From positions 4,143,449-4,207,448 of the forward strand of contig CM060461.1 in NCBI GenBank assembly GCA_030544235.1: a stretch of DNA of 64,000 bases, read 5' to 3'. The DNA comes from Lepturacanthus savala. Taxonomy: Eukaryota > Chordata > Actinopteri > Scombriformes > Trichiuridae. This document shows, piece by piece, positions 44,481 to 57,950 of the stretch. The notes below the pieces were generated by a model. It saw only the letters and a program-made list of their open reading frames with translations, did not search any database and was not told the origin of the DNA. How positions within the stretch are numbered: position 1 is the stretch's first letter; every line of letters begins with the position of its first letter. Position numbers and translations under genes: made by a program.

Positions 44481-46464
44481 TGAACGCGGGAAAAGAATGT
44501 TGTTAAAATTGATGCTGTTTGCCAGTAACTTCTCGAAACTCTTAAAGTGGCAGAGAATGCATCTGCGGAATGGTTGAAATAGTTTCTCCTTCATCAGATA
44601 TGTGACAAAAACCTAGAACGGACCAAAGAATCAACTAATTTAACCAAAAATTCTTCTGAACAAACAGTAAAAAAATTCCTTGCATACTGTTGCAACATGT
44701 CACATGATTGTATCAAGTTAATTTGCTCCAAACCAGTTGATGGAAACACACCTAATTTAGATTTAGGCAAATAAACAGGCATGCAATAACTATGAATCCA
44801 GGTCAATGATCCAATTTCTTCTCAACCCAAAATGAGGATGCTAGTTTATAAAAAGGTATTAGCAACACTTTAACAAACTTATGCAGCAAACTCAAACATC
44901 TTTGGTTCTTTATCGCTTTGTAAAATGGTTGGAAAAGGCTAAAAACATGTAAACCCACCGCTAGAAGCTCACTTGTGTCATCCAGTTGGTTTGAATTTCT
45001 GTATGTTTCCCACCAGATTCCAAATCTAATACCAGCAATGAATCTGATAGTGGAGATGATATTGGAGATGAGATGATTTCACCTTTGTGATTTGGCTGAT
45101 AAAGATGTGTCTGAGCTGCACGACGCATCACAGGAAACGGGTGATTACGTTTTATTGCGGAATAAACCCATCTTCGTTTGGAAAATATTGACAGATAAGC
45201 CCCATATGAAAGAGAAAAAGATACTTTTTATTTGTGAGGAAGTCTGCGCTGGTGATAAATTTCTCCCTTCGCCTTCGCTCTTTCAACAACCCTCCATAAA
45301 AGTCGGGCCAACCGACTGCCTCGAGTAGATGTGTCTCTCCTCTCGCTCTCTCCTCCGCTCGTTTCACAGCCACAGCTGTGCAAAAGCAAATTTACTATCA
45401 GCCTTAGTATTTCTGACAGGCTATCCGGCAGACGCTCGGGGTCCTTGAAGTGCAGAGAGGCCTTCCCATCGCCGCGCTCCCCTGCCTCCCAGGTCTGCAA
45501 AGTGAATTTACTGCCACTGTCATAACTTCTGTCTGTTCTCAAAGAGGGAGAGAGAGAGAGGAGACAGACAGGGAGCGAGGGAGCAATATGGGACTTGTTT
45601 ACCCCGTCTTCCACAGATGCAGATGCCCGGACATGCAGCCGCTTGAACCCAGACAGCCTTTGAAATCAGCTGCCTTGTTAGTAGTCGTCTCATGGAAGGA
45701 GAAAGGGACGCTTGACCGAGTCTGAATGGAAACGCCAAAACTCCTTTCTCAAGTGCTGAAATTCTAATTTTCACCATACTGTAAGAAAAGGACAAAAAAG
45801 AAAAACTGCATTTTCTTGCCAGTGTTTTTCACTTGTCTATATATTTCGTTGCATCAAGTTATGAAGTTACTGGTGATGAGAAACGCAGTCTCTTGCCCTG
45901 GAAATTAAATGTCCCATGTTTGAGTTACGTTGCATAAAGAGAGAAAACGCACTGATTTATTTATTATCTGTTGGTGCCAAACATTTAATGTTATGTGCAT
46001 TGTTCTCCTATGTCGTCTTAGGTTTCACGTTTTAAGTTGTATTTCATGATAGAACATCATAACTTCTGTTTATGACATAACACAAAACAAAGTCGATTTC
46101 CCCCCAATGTCTCCCAATGTCCTTTTGTTTCCAGATACAGTAAATCGCATCTTTGTCATCTTTGTTTGTGTTCCTTTGGGGAACATGTGGGAAAAGTGTT
46201 TGATGCATTTTGTTCAATAATGATTACATGTAACAACTGTTGGGCCTATAAACATGTTAGAAAATGATAAAAGGAAGAAAAGATAATTCTCTAAATCAAC
46301 TAAATTGTATTATTTAATTTATGTATATTTATATAGTTTCTTTTCTTTTTTTCTTTTTGTAAAGCATTTAACACAATATGCATATTGTGAAGTTTTGTAT
46401 GTGCACAATCCTTTTTGTTGTGACACAAACAATAATCACAACAAAGAAAGCAGACAATCCACTT
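44481..46464. other. Gene-free sequence with a regulatory-looking block 45090-45600
   Basis: The stretch 45090-45600 has higher GC, CpGs and long non-repetitive, information-rich sequence (AAGCAAATTTACTATCAGCC, GACGCTCGGGGTCCTTGAAG) without a recognised coding frame. A purine tract GAGGGAGAGAGAGAGAGG lies near 45543. The remainder is AT-rich and featureless. Confidence 0.35.
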
Positions 46465-47480
46465 GATACACAAGTATTCACCCCATCCCTCGTAGTCAAC
46501 ACTTAGTAGAGCCATCTTTCACAGCAATTACAGCAGTGAGTCTTTTTGGGAATGTCTCTACCGACTTTGTACGTTTGCAGACCACAATTTTTGCCCATTC
46601 TTCTTGGCAAAACAGCTCGAGCTCAGTGAGATTGGACGGAGACCGTCTGAAAAGCAATTTTCAAGTCTGGCCACAGATTCTCAATTGGGATTGAGGTCTG
46701 GGCTTTAACATTAACATTCTTTGCTTTAAACCGCTCCAGTGTAGTTCTGGCTGTAAGCTGAGAGTCATTGTCCTGCTGGAAGGTAAAACCTCTGCCTCAG
46801 TCTCAAGTCTCTTCCCAGAAAACTCGTTTTCTTCAAGAATTTCCCTTAATTTGGCTTCATCCGGCTTGCCCTCCATCTGGACCAGTTTCCCAGCGTCCGG
46901 TTGTGTTCTGCCATGCAGAGTTCTGCATTAGAGCCAAAAAGTTAAGTTCGGTCTCATCTGACTAGACTTCCTTCTTCTACATGTTTCCTGTGTCTCATAC
47001 ACGACTTGTAACAAACTCCAATGAGGATTTCTTCTGGCTCTTTCTTAGCAATATATTTCTTCTCGCCCCCTATGATTTGTGTCCTAAGGACAGATTCTCC
47101 CACCTGATCTGTGGCTCTTCCAGCCTCCTCCAGAGTCACCATAAGCCTCTTGGGCGCTTTTCTGACTAACACTCTCCTTTCCTGGTCCATCAGTTTAGGT
47201 GGACTGATTTAAATGTTGTCTGTAAGATTTTCAAAGGTTGGGATATATTTCTAATAACCTAACCCTGCTTTATACTTCTTAACTTTATCTCTGACCTGTT
47301 TGATAAGGTCTGTGGTTTTCACAATGCTGTTGGTTTAGTAAAGTTCTTTAAAACTCCTGAGGCCTTCACAGAAGAGGCATCTTATTTTGGGATTAAATTG
47401 CACACAGGTGGACTCTATTTAACTAATTATGTGACCTGATCTAAGTAAGGGGCTAATTACACTATGCCTTAACACTTTTC
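46465..47480 (-). mobile_element. Decayed Tc1-like transposon
   Basis: The body consists of a Tc1 transposase pseudogene on the minus strand (separate entry). Terminal sequences are eroded: GATACACAAGTATTCACCCC near 46464 resembles the 'GTATTCAGCCCC' end of this family. CACAGGTGGACTCTATTTAA near 47404 matches the usual DNA just upstream of the gene. Clean terminal inverted repeats and TA duplications could not be placed, so edges are approximate. Confidence 0.75.
46496..47330 (-). pseudogene. Tc1-like (DD34E) transposase pseudogene
   Basis: In minus-strand order: TTDLIKQVRDKVKKYKAGLG (about 47325-47265) is the first helix-turn-helix. ERRVLVRKAPKRLMVTLEE (about 47180-47120) is the second DNA-binding helix region. 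KHVEEGSLVR then SDETELNFLALMQN carry the first catalytic Asp (46956-46958), with a frameshift between them. FQQDND carries the second Asp (46770-46772). PIENLW carries the catalytic Glu (46680-46682). NLTELELFCQEEWAK and FPKRLTAVIAVKDGSTKC end at a stop at 46496. Only 29 residues separate the second Asp and the Glu instead of 34. The first two Asp codons are only about 62 codons apart, versus roughly 90 in family members, so a central stretch is deleted. With frameshifts as well, it cannot encode an active enzyme. Confidence 0.88.
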
Positions 47481-50400
47481 AAACTTTATTTGTAAATAAT
47501 TTTAAAAAACACATATCCCCCACCAATTTACAAATGATGGACTATTTGGTTTTGGTTCGTTACATACAACCCCAATGAAATCCATTATAACAAGACACGA
47601 TGTGGGAAAAAGTTGATTTTCATGTGTCTCAGTCCTAGTTCCCAGTAAACAGACTAATAAGATGACTTGATAATGAAGCCAACACGCAGCCACAGAGCAG
47701 TGGTGCTGCTCTGCTCTTTGTGGCGTCCTGGAGGGGAGGACGACACTCTTGGGTGAAAACAAACCCTGTACTTTAAAAAAAAAAACAACTCGAAAAACAT
47801 GGAGCCATTCATTCCGGAGCTTGCCCTCTTCCCAGCCGCATACCTTCACGTCCCATCTCAAAGGCATCCAAACATAAAGGCGGAGACAGAGAGACGGGGC
47901 AGCGCTAACAAAGGTCCCCTGAGCAGCCGTCCCTTTTCACACAGCCCAATAAAACCACCAGGTTCCCAGTCCCAGGAGAAAAAACTAAACAAATAAATAC
48001 ACCCCACTTCCTCCTCACCTTATTTTTGTTCATAGTGTTCCTTTATTGTGCACGATCACCCCAAAGTGATATTAGAAATGTTTAGTTGGGTGTGTGTGCT
48101 TCCTTGTAATTAGGGATGAAGTGAGGGGGAAAGCCACCCAAACAGAGGCAGGAAAAAAAGGACATTTCTTGCATTTCTGGCTTATTTTTAGGAGTATTTT
48201 AGGCCTATGGGAATTTATTTTCTTTCACACCACCACTATTTTCTTTCCCTGCACTATTATTCTATCTCCTGTCCTGAAAAAGCCTTATCTTCAAACCTCA
48301 TTTATTTCTTCTTTTTAAAATGTCTTTTTACATGTCAGTTTTATTTACTTGATGTGGTTCTAGGTTTGTTTTCAACTATAACAAAAAAAGTACATAAAAT
48401 ATTTGGTACAGCTATAATTTTCTGTCACTTTTCTTTCAATTTTTAAATGTATTTGATGTGAATGCTACATTAAACCTGGACACTGGTCTATGGGGGTCAA
48501 GAAGCCTCAGTCTTTAACTTCTTTCATGAACTACTTGTTTCATGCTGCCATTTTTGTGAAAGAAAATCTAGAGTTTCTCCAAAGGCACATAAATATAAAA
48601 AATCCTAGTCTGTTAGCATCCTGAACTTTTATTTTGACTCTAATCACAGTACAGTTTCATCCTGGTCTTATTCTCCTGTAGCTTCTTAGAGGTCTACTCT
48701 TCCTCAACATCATTTTCTGAGGGAAAAATGCTTTGTGATTCAGGAATTCACTCTCATCCTGTTGTTGACCTCACCCACAATAGTAGTAGAATATAAGACG
48801 TGTTGGGCATGGGGAGAGAGATGCTTTAAAAGCAATCCTGAGAACTGGACTACTAAAAACACCCAGGACCCATTCACAGTCAATAACACTCTACCAACCC
48901 TTCTCACAATGTCAAGGTCAGCAATAAAACTCTTGATATTAAAGGCCTGGACAAAGGGAACTTTACGGGGTCACAATTTATGGCCATTTTTTGAAGTGAG
49001 CTCTCAGACACTGTTGTTGTTATTGAAGGGCAGGAGCTTTCATCATGGCAGCAGTTGCATGTTTCTCATTTCAATGAGTATTTTTGTCAAAGATCTCATC
49101 CCTAATTCTGGATTAAACCATGATCTTTTATTAATTTGTATATTTAAAAAAAAAAAGAACAACACATAAAAACACATTTTTCTGGCATTTCTTTGACTGA
49201 TTTGCACGCAGTCAACTTTTAAAAAAATAGGCTTGATCAAACATGAGAACGAAACTATTTATTGCCAGTGAGCTCTGCTAACCAAAAAGTCATTTAGCTA
49301 ATACTGAAAATCCAATCGCAGTTTGCCAAGTAGTCAATGGTTTGGCGTTGTGAAGAGCAGATGCCTGCAGTTGTGCAGGGAGCAAAAAGAAATTAAGTGT
49401 AAGGCAGAAATATTAGGTTTAAAGTGTGGCATCTTCTCCCATCTTCCCATACCTGTTTTACCATATTTCTCCCCAGTTCTGACTGACTCACTGTTGTTGG
49501 CTGTGCGTCTTCTGTGCTAATTTCAACAACAGATGTTAAACTTCAGCTTCTTAGACGAAGAAATGTAAGAGAAATATTGATCTGTCAGGAGGTGAGAATA
49601 CTGCAGCCAGCACAGAGGTCCTACTTCATAATTCATACCTCCTACTGCACTAATGCTGGACTTCTCCCCCTCTTCATGCACACCACAAGGAAATCATTTA
49701 ACTTATTTCAGGCTTTTGTTTTTTAAGGTTTGCTCGTATTTTCAGTAGGGGATAACAAGGAATGGTCATGACTCAAATCCCTTCTATCTTGTGAACAGAA
49801 GTTGTTACTGGAGGCACTAAATCTCAGACAGGCCAAACCGGATTTTGTTTCCAAAATGTTACATAAAACCTCACACCTGATTAGGAAACGACAGGAAAAG
49901 ATTGAGTGTTAGTGAGTTATACCACGGCTCCCTTGTTTACATTATGTATGCATTGTTATTTAATGCAGAATACAGAGCCATACAATACATTATGGACAGG
50001 GGGGACTGAATCTATAATAGTTAGATTCAAACCTCTTGTCTGTTATTTGTCTTTTGTTGCCTTGAAAAATAAGTTAGAACATAAAAGTGCTGTCATGCTG
50101 CTGCCTGCTGCTAAAAGACAACCTGAAATCACTCACCTGTCACTTTCTGCTTAAAAACCCACCCTCCCTCACAGGTGTTTTTAGTTATTCTGGCTGATTA
50201 GACCTAGATTCATTCATCAAAGTCCATGTTGAAAAGTTTGTTTGCCACCTGCCTACATTTAGCTCATCAGCCTTTTCCCAGTGTTTCCAGACTATCAGCT
50301 CCCTTCCTATTGTCCAATTCATTACCTTATTCCTCACCTCTGCTTACCCGCCTCTCCACCTGCACCTCCTTACCTCATCAGTTCAGATTGTATATCAGTG

Positions 50401-51180
50401 CTGTGTTCTCTACTTTCTTATTGGTTCTTTTGATGTCAAGTTCAGTCTGTTCTGTTGCTTCAACTCAGTAATAAAGATGCTGCTTCTCCAGTCTACTGGA
50501 GATCCAACAGCCTATTGGATCTCCAGTCTATTGGATCCAACAGCTCTCGTTCCCTAACAACAAAAATGACAAGAATTCAAAACAAATTAACAATCATATT
50601 TATAAAGGGGATTCAGATCACATGCAGAATGACACCAAGAGAATCATCTTTTGTTGAATTCCTGGTTCTGCAGTGCAAATTAATAAATAGAGTGATATCC
50701 AAATTATATTTTATTTATAACATTTCTTATGATGGATACATGTCATTAAACTTGGTGTATTTAATTTGTGTTTTTTAAAATTATTTAATAATAATAATGA
50801 TAATAGGCCTATATATATAATGCTTATAAGGTTTGACTGACAACAGCAGCAAAAGCAAAATACTCACAATACTCATGAATACTCATACTCATACAGAAAG
50901 CTGAACAAAAGCTAATTTTCTATCACTGCACTTTTAATCATTGAAGAAGAAACAGTTAATATACTGAAGAATGAAGTATTTAGTTGGTGTTGCTGTGAGC
51001 AGCTCACAGCTCTGGCAGCTTAAACAGGCCCCAGTCATGTACATCGCTGCCCTGAAGAATGGAAACTGTTGTACACGCCGTGCACACAAAAGTGTTTCAG
51101 ACGGCAAAAAGCTGAGGCAAAACAAACAAACAAACACGCAGCTCAGTGTGGGGGACTCTCATGCTGCAGACTACACCTTT
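47481..51180. other. Gene-free sequence
   Basis: No exon recognised. A C/T-rich stretch at 50230-50470 ends in CTCAGTAATAAAGATGCTG, which looks like the 3' end of some transcribed repeat but could not be classified. Just after it is a short imperfect tandem duplication (separate entry). Confidence 0.45.
50487..50543. repeat. Imperfect tandem duplication (~33-bp unit)
   Basis: CTCCAGTCTACTGGAGATCC, then AACAGC, recurs as CTCCAGTCTATTGGATCC, then AACAGC. The first copy contains the inverted pair CTCCAGT/ACTGGAG. This local duplication probably arose by slippage or template switching. Confidence 0.7.
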
Positions 51181-52100
51181 ACTTACTGCCTGTGGAAGCT
51201 GTCCGTCTCCTCCCCTTGACCCCGGACCCTCCCCTGGCCTTGCTGCTGGAACAAAGCCCCCGCTGTGTGAGCCTGCTCGGGGGAGTGGGTCTGGGTGAAA
51301 AACGTTGAGCCGTGGGTACGATCGAGGCCGTCCGGGCAAGCCGAGGTTAGCGGGGAGGTTGGGGGGAGGGTCGGGTGTTTTTTGTGGTGGGATGATGGAT
51401 GGGGTGTGTGTGGGAACCATGCCCCGGCCCGCCTGTCCACTTGTGAAAAGGGCCAGTGCTCTGCCAATTTGCAATGCAGATCATCCTCCTTCGCGAGGCT
51501 CACTTTGGGAAAAGGCGCATCAATGGCTGGCATAAAGCAGCCCTCCGCTGATGGCAAATGTCATTCCCATTTTGATTCTTGACCCCCTTTTTCCAAACTC
51601 GGCCCGCTCCTCTAAAAAAAGACCCCTCCCCCCCTCATTGTGTGCTTCAGTTGCAACCCACGCTCTGTTCTGGATCGCCACATTAGATTCCAAGAAGAAA
51701 AAAAAAAAGAAAGAAAACAAAGTTCAGAGCTCCCATTCACATCAGGGGCAGTAATTGTCATTCACATTGAGATGGTGTGAAATACGTCAGGATAAGAATG
51801 AGAGAAAAGGAGCATTGGAAATTCCCTCCTCTGTTCGATTAGAAGCGAGCGTTGTTAACTATCGCGGTCATTATCGTTACACTCTAATTTGTCACTAAGC
51901 CATTTAACTGCGGCAGCTAAATAAATAGATAAATAACAAAGCCGGGTGCTGGCGCTGCTGTAACTGGTGGCCGTGGCACTGAGGAGGCCACAGAAAAGGC
52001 CTTTGACACAACTTGTCCACTGAAACGCAAATAAGGGCAAACTGGGAATAAGTGAAAGCCTGAATATTCCATGAAATTCCAGGTCTTTTCAGGTTCCCTG
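51181..52100. promoter_or_regulatory. GC/CpG-richer block, candidate regulatory element with G-quadruplex motif
   Basis: The block includes GTACGATCGAGGCCGTCCGG, CTCCTTCGCGAGGCTCAC and AACTGCGGCAGCTAAATAAA, and stands out from the AT-rich surroundings. A G-quadruplex motif, GGGG-N5-GGGGGG-N-GGG-N2-GGG, lies at 51352-51375. Overlapping frames on both strands (for example 51183-51557 minus) have unlike-protein composition and no recognised motif. I see no ATG with splice support. It may be an enhancer or unannotated promoter; the call rests on composition. Confidence 0.3.
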
Positions 52101-55100
52101 GGATGCAAAGAAACGGTCACACATACAAATGAATTACTTGTTTTAGTTTTAGCCTCTGTGGGTGCAAAGTCAGGAGAGAAATAACAAATTTCTCTGCAGG
52201 AATCATACATATAGAACTTGCTTAATGTGTGATTTACATTTGTCCATCCTTTCTTTAATCTTTCTCATAGGTTTGCTTGTATCGTCGGGCATAAAATGTT
52301 GGTATATGGCAGCTATTATTCCAAAAGGCCTAAAGACTACCATCAACTTCTACACAATTTTGGACTGGGACTGATGCAGCATATCATAGTGACAGTTTTA
52401 ACTGCAGATGGTGTTTAAAAAGGAGGGACTAGCAATATTCAGGACACCGCAGAACTCTTTTCTCGGTACAACTCTGGTATGTCTTGTCATGAGTCACATT
52501 AATGCCAAAGTAATTGGAGCAAAATTCTCTTCTTGTATTATTTCTTTGTATTTTGTACTTTAGACTACATACTATTTTCTGTATTTCTTTAACCCTATAT
52601 GCAACCCAAAGCTTATTTGCTCAGTTATATTGAGGCTGTGTCAACACTTTCTGTCATTGTTTCTCCAGAGCAGTTTAATTTGAGTGTCCCAGTTAGCCCT
52701 GGAACCCAGAGTTTTCCCAAGGATCCATTTACAGTGCATGGCTGGAGCCCAGTTTGTTTTCATTTCAGTTTGGATGAATTCCTCCCTGAGCCCCCCAGGA
52801 TGAGGTCAACGTACAACATAATCAATGAAAAACAAGATTTGGAGTGCAGACAGTGGACTTCATACGTAATGCGTAATCAGGAATTTTCCTTCCTCTGAGA
52901 GGCCTATGGGTACGTTTTCACTGTCGGGGTCACATGTCACGGTCAGAGGCCGTATTCCTAACCTACACTGTCACATCAGCTGCTCTGCAGATTGAACCCG
53001 AACCTGGATATTACAAACCGCCCCAGCTACCTTGCTGTCCCAAACTAGGATGTGATGCGATGTGAAAAGTGATTGAGATTTGATCTCAAATGGGACACAT
53101 TGGCTGATTTAAATACCTTATTCCCTTCTATCCTTAAGAGGGTCATATTGAGTTCACATTATATGGTATAATGAAAATTGGCTAGAGTCAACTGCAAAGA
53201 TTGCTTTTTACTGTGAAATGTCCTATTTTAGTTTAGGAAAAAAAGCAAAATTTCATTAAACTTTTTTTTTAATTAAAAAAACTTTATTATAACTTTTAAC
53301 CTAGTTTTAATCAGCTGAGGTATGTTTGTTACCAAGCTGAAATTAAGCTTAATGTGTCTGATTCGGTAGCTGAAATAAGGTGTCTGATGTGAACTCTGCG
53401 AGAAGGCAGGAGGATCTATTTTCACCTCTTAGAAGTGCCATCGTTTGGAAGGTGGAAGTACACACTCTAAATCATATCCCGGTGAGCTGTGTTGTGGTTT
53501 GGGAATGTCATCACCGCCAACAACCCAGCATGTCTCTTCAAAACTCCCCCTCACTGCCTCCTGTTACTGCTCGGCCACTCGGTACCATTTGGCTTCCACA
53601 TGATCATCACGTCCTTTTCAAGTGTTTGTGTTTGGCTCGGTGTGTCTAGGTTACACTGTGCACTTAGCACTTAAGGAATAGATGGATATCTCCTCATTTG
53701 GAGTGAAAATATGGCAAGTGTGCAGGATGTCAATAATTTAGTAGACCCCCGCGAAGAGCTTCAGCTTGGAGCTATCATCCAGACGTGTCTTAGGTTTTGA
53801 TCTGAACCTTTTCTGTAATTGCTCTCAAATCGCAAATCTGAAGTTTTGCCTTCACGATTCTGTCAGAAAAAAAAAATCACTCTTTCATCTTATGGACGTA
53901 CATGTGAGCTATTAGAGAAAGCAGATCATTGACATTTTGACCGCAGCTACTTTGTGGGTTGCGACCGGGTCAAAAATGTAAGAAGTCCTCCAAAACTCCA
54001 AATTAAATGACCTCCAAGGTCACTTATGTCATCTCTATTGGCAGTAATTGGCAGGATGTCATGATTTGTCTGTGCTTTCCAAAACTTTTAAAACATGCTG
54101 TGGGTTAGTTAGACAACCTTCATCATCATGGAATTAGTCATAGCTTTTATTTAAGTGTCCTGACTCACTTGCAAACAATCCACTTTTTGCATATAAGAAT
54201 CTAACCAGCCACCAAACCTGCTACTTCCATATATGGAAATACGTCATGTTATATAGGCAACCTCTAAACTGCATCACTTCTCTGGGTCGTAATTACTAGG
54301 CCCACTGGATGGCATCTGTCACATAACTGTAGGTTGTTCTTGGCGACTGACATTATGATTATCATGTATAGCGTTGTTTTTCTTGTGAGGACAGGCTCAG
54401 TAAATAACTCTGAACTTTAGTTTCCAGTCTTACAGCAACACTACTGTCTGAGCTGCTTAACTCAATTACAGCAGCATTTTTCTAATTTTTCTCCCCAAGT
54501 GCTTCCTCTCCTGGACCATCCAGGGCTGGACGGTCACTGACATGCATGTAATCTGGAACTTGTGCAAAGGGATCATGTGAGTGTTTGAATATGAGGTGGA
54601 ACAAATTTAAATTGTGGTGAAAGGGGGTAAGAGGGAGGTGTATGTGATGGGTGGAGATGACTTATTTTTGGTGACCCTTCTTTATAAAGAGTTTTTGAAA
54701 GGGAAACCTAATCTTGGTTCCACTGCAAGGTAATAGAACGAGGACAGACATAGTTTCTAAACGTTTTTCAGCAAGGAAGCCTAAACTCTGCTGTCAAGCG
54801 GTGCCGGGGGGGGGTAACATAACCGACCTCTGTTGACCTCTGTAATAGGCGCATCACTCCAGAGTCAGTAGGACACCAATAAAACCATCAGTCACACACA
54901 GGAGGTCAGGACCACAAAATGGAACCACGACAAGATGCTTCAGTTTTACCAGAACAGACAGTTGGAAAAATGTTGACAAAGAAAAAGGGCACCAAAAAAC
55001 AGCTGAAGAAGGAAAAAAATATGATGCTGGTACTTTGAACAGACAACATTGCTGTATTTTAAAAGGCTGCGTTCATTACTAGCAAACCGGTATGTCCAAA

Positions 55101-55559
55101 GTTATGTCGCTATGCTCTAGGAACAAAGCAGGACCAAGCATCAATTTTATATAGTGGACATAGCTGGAATTGCAGGTCACATGATGCATGCCAAGAGATT
55201 TTCTTTACGTCTCCAAGACCTATTATTATTTTGAACCTTGCATGTGGAGGAGGGACACAAGAATGCAACTTAACTTTTTTGACACCAATAACACTTTAAC
55301 CAGATTGAACTCATCATGAAATGCAGCTTCCAGTTTTTGTGGTCTGCAATGAGCAATGACTAATGCTAGACTCCCTTTCTTTTCACGAGGCATGTGTGGC
55401 CCAAACTGTGGGTGGTTAACAAAACACCACAGCAGTCAAAGTCAGCTCAGTCAAGAATCTTGTTTGTAAGTTTGAAGGTTGTGCCCTTGTTGATGTGGCT
55501 CTATGGACTAGGAGTAAAGAGGAAGACATCAACCTGTCTGTAAGAAATGCTGCCACTGA
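52101..55559. other. Gene-free sequence
   Basis: Nothing recognised apart from T/A-runs near 53263-53280 and 53869-53878 and a 10-G run at 54807-54816. No frame with domain motifs or splice context. Confidence 0.5.
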
Positions 55560-55790
55560 TGCTTAGTTTAGTACATTACAATCAGGATAAGGATACTACC
55601 TGTTATGGAAATCTTGTATTTATTGCAACTAAAGTAAAGGTCATGAAACACTTGGTTAAGGTTCAGTACAGTTTATGTGTGGTTAAATAATAAAAAATGT
55701 CAACAACTTAGAGACAGGATGTGAACCCAGACACCAAAGCCAATGCTTATAAGTTCATCCACCATGCTGACCTCCGGGTTCTGGCTTTTT
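55560..55790 (-). repeat. Probable tRNA-derived SINE
   Basis: Read on the minus strand, GGTCAGCATGGTGGATGAAC resembles an A-box region, followed about 30 bases later by GTCTGGGTTCACATCCTGTC with a good B box. AT-rich sequence then follows, with AACCTTAACCAAGTGTTTCA and TTTAGTTGCAATAAATACAA. This layout fits a polymerase III SINE, but I cannot name the family and the 3' boundary is arbitrary. Confidence 0.45.
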
Positions 55791-57950
55791 ACTGCACTAA
55801 AAGAACATTACTCACTTCCTTCGTTGCCACTAAATGTATTGTAACTCCATAATACAGAATAGCTGTACATTAGTATAATTCTTAGGAGATGAGGTTAGGG
55901 CGAGGCTGGTCCATGGGCACAGTTCTGTATGTGTATGCAACTGGTGTGTATGGCATGTCACAGTGTTGGCTGTGTGTATTCACAGGAAACGAGGAGCACC
56001 CCAGGGCTCCGTTCTTGGCCTGGCTCAGGCTCCAGGAGGGGGGTGTGGGGGGCAGGAGTACTATCCAAGTCTGGAAAAACAATTCCCAGTGACCTGCAAA
56101 CAGCCAAAAGCAATACAGCCACAAGGAAACCTTGGCCACTCTCCAATGTTAACAATTAAAATGAGCAATGTGTTAAAAACCATGCAAGAGGTAGCAGAGA
56201 CACATTAATTTATGACAATGTGCTCAGCTTTCAAGGGGAGTGAGAGAGATATATCTTTAAAATACACAATATATTACGGTTATGAAACATCATGGGTCAT
56301 GAATAGGTAACTACAAATATAACAAAAGTTTAGCTGACAGAAAACTTTTCGTCATGTTGTTTGATTATGTTATTATAATACAACACAACATGTGTTTTCA
56401 CAGAATAAGATTATCAAAGTGACACGTCTACACATCCTGAAAGTCTCAGAAGATGTTGAATTGTATTGGTTTTGCCAAAAGGTTTGGGATGAATGTAATT
56501 TTGATCAACAGTGCTATTAAAATATTATTCAGTGATTTTAAGATGGTATCATTTATCTCCTGGGAACATTTAATGAACTTTGTCATCTTTATCCGTATGT
56601 ATTCATTTTCCAAATCACAGAAAAACCCTATTGATATTGATAAAATGTAATGATCATTTTTGATCCATATTATTGTTTACTTGTTACTGGTTGTTACTGT
56701 TACATACATTTTAATGTATTCTCTTGTTAATGGAAGTAGGCATCTCTTGTCATTTTGTGCAACTTTTTACCAATATATGTGTAAAAAAGAAATAAAAATC
56801 CATTCTATATATTCTTATATCATAGTCCAATCAGTTTTCTTCTTGTAAAATAACATATGCTCTGTGCTTATGTAAGCATGGACCAACCAATTTCAATCAA
56901 TAATATTATGATATACTTAGCTCAGTTTCTCCTTATTGCTCTGTGTCTTAGCCCCACCCACTTTTTTGCAATCCAATCAAATACAAAATATTGAATTTAA
57001 ATCCCTCTTGTAACTGTGCACTGCTAAGATATTCCGTTTCACTTGGATATATATCACAGCAGAGAAGGTCTTTAAGCATTAACCAAATTGGAGATCCAGG
57101 TAAGTGTGTGTTACCCCAGTGATTAACACTAATTTAACCTAATAATGATGTAACATTATAAAATAATACAAATAAGAGTTTGCATGCATTTGCAAAAGCA
57201 AAAATATCAACCTAACCCATTGTGGACCTACTTCTTGTAGTGATGGTATATTGTAAACACTCCATCCACCTCTGCAAACAGATTTTAGATCAGTCCCAAA
57301 CCCCACACATATACTATATACACACACACACATTTTTATACATTATTTGTACACACACACACACATCTACACATTCACATATACACAAAGACACATACAA
57401 CATCTGTCTGGCTCCCTAAGCAAGCAGCAGCCCAACCAGACATACCCAATGAAATATGCATGAAACACTAGCATGTGATATGTCAAAAAAAAAAAAAAAC
57501 ATCTACTTCATCTCATCCTCCAGCAGTTCAGCTGTTCATTCATTATACATGGCTGCTCCATGCACCTCCACTTTGTGCATATTACTGTACCTACCTACAC
57601 CTACTGCATCTGCCCTGCATGCACCACACAGAAAAATGGGATTTACTGTATATAGAGCAATAATACAGTAGATTGACTAACACAATAATACTTCTACCTA
57701 TAGACAGTTTCTACATGTTTTGTTGTATATGTAAAAGCAATAAGTGTTGATGAATGTGAAGCACAAGCTGGAAACCTTGTTGCTAGGTTCCTGTATCTGC
57801 ATGAACTGGTCCCTGTCTACCCGTCATTTGAGCAGGGTTCAAGAATGCAGGTAGTTGCATCAGAGGACCCACACCACACTGGCTATGGAATATAATCTAT
57901 AATATAATAATATAATCCCCAGCTCTATCAGAAGCAGAGAAACCTGTCCT
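55791..57950. other. AT-rich gene-free sequence with a possible noncoding first exon
   Basis: The stretch 56230-56880 is very AT-rich and featureless. At 56945-57105, CACCC and CCAAT-like boxes (GCCCCACCCACTT, AATCCAATCAAAT) precede a TATA-like GGATATATATC near 57046. About 50 bases later comes a textbook splice donor, CAG|GTAAGT (57097-57105). This could be a noncoding first exon on the plus strand, or coincidence. Short CA tracts lie at 57320-57331 and 57351-57364. Confidence 0.3.

Noticed and set aside
45228..45614. 128-codon minus-strand frame
   Set aside because: It has no recognised motif and no splice context, and other frames are equally open across this GC-richer block. A noncoding element is as likely.
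51097..51582. Overlapping frames of about 95-125 codons on both strands
   Set aside because: Simultaneously open frames on both strands reflect high GC, not coding. Pro/Gly-rich low-complexity translation.
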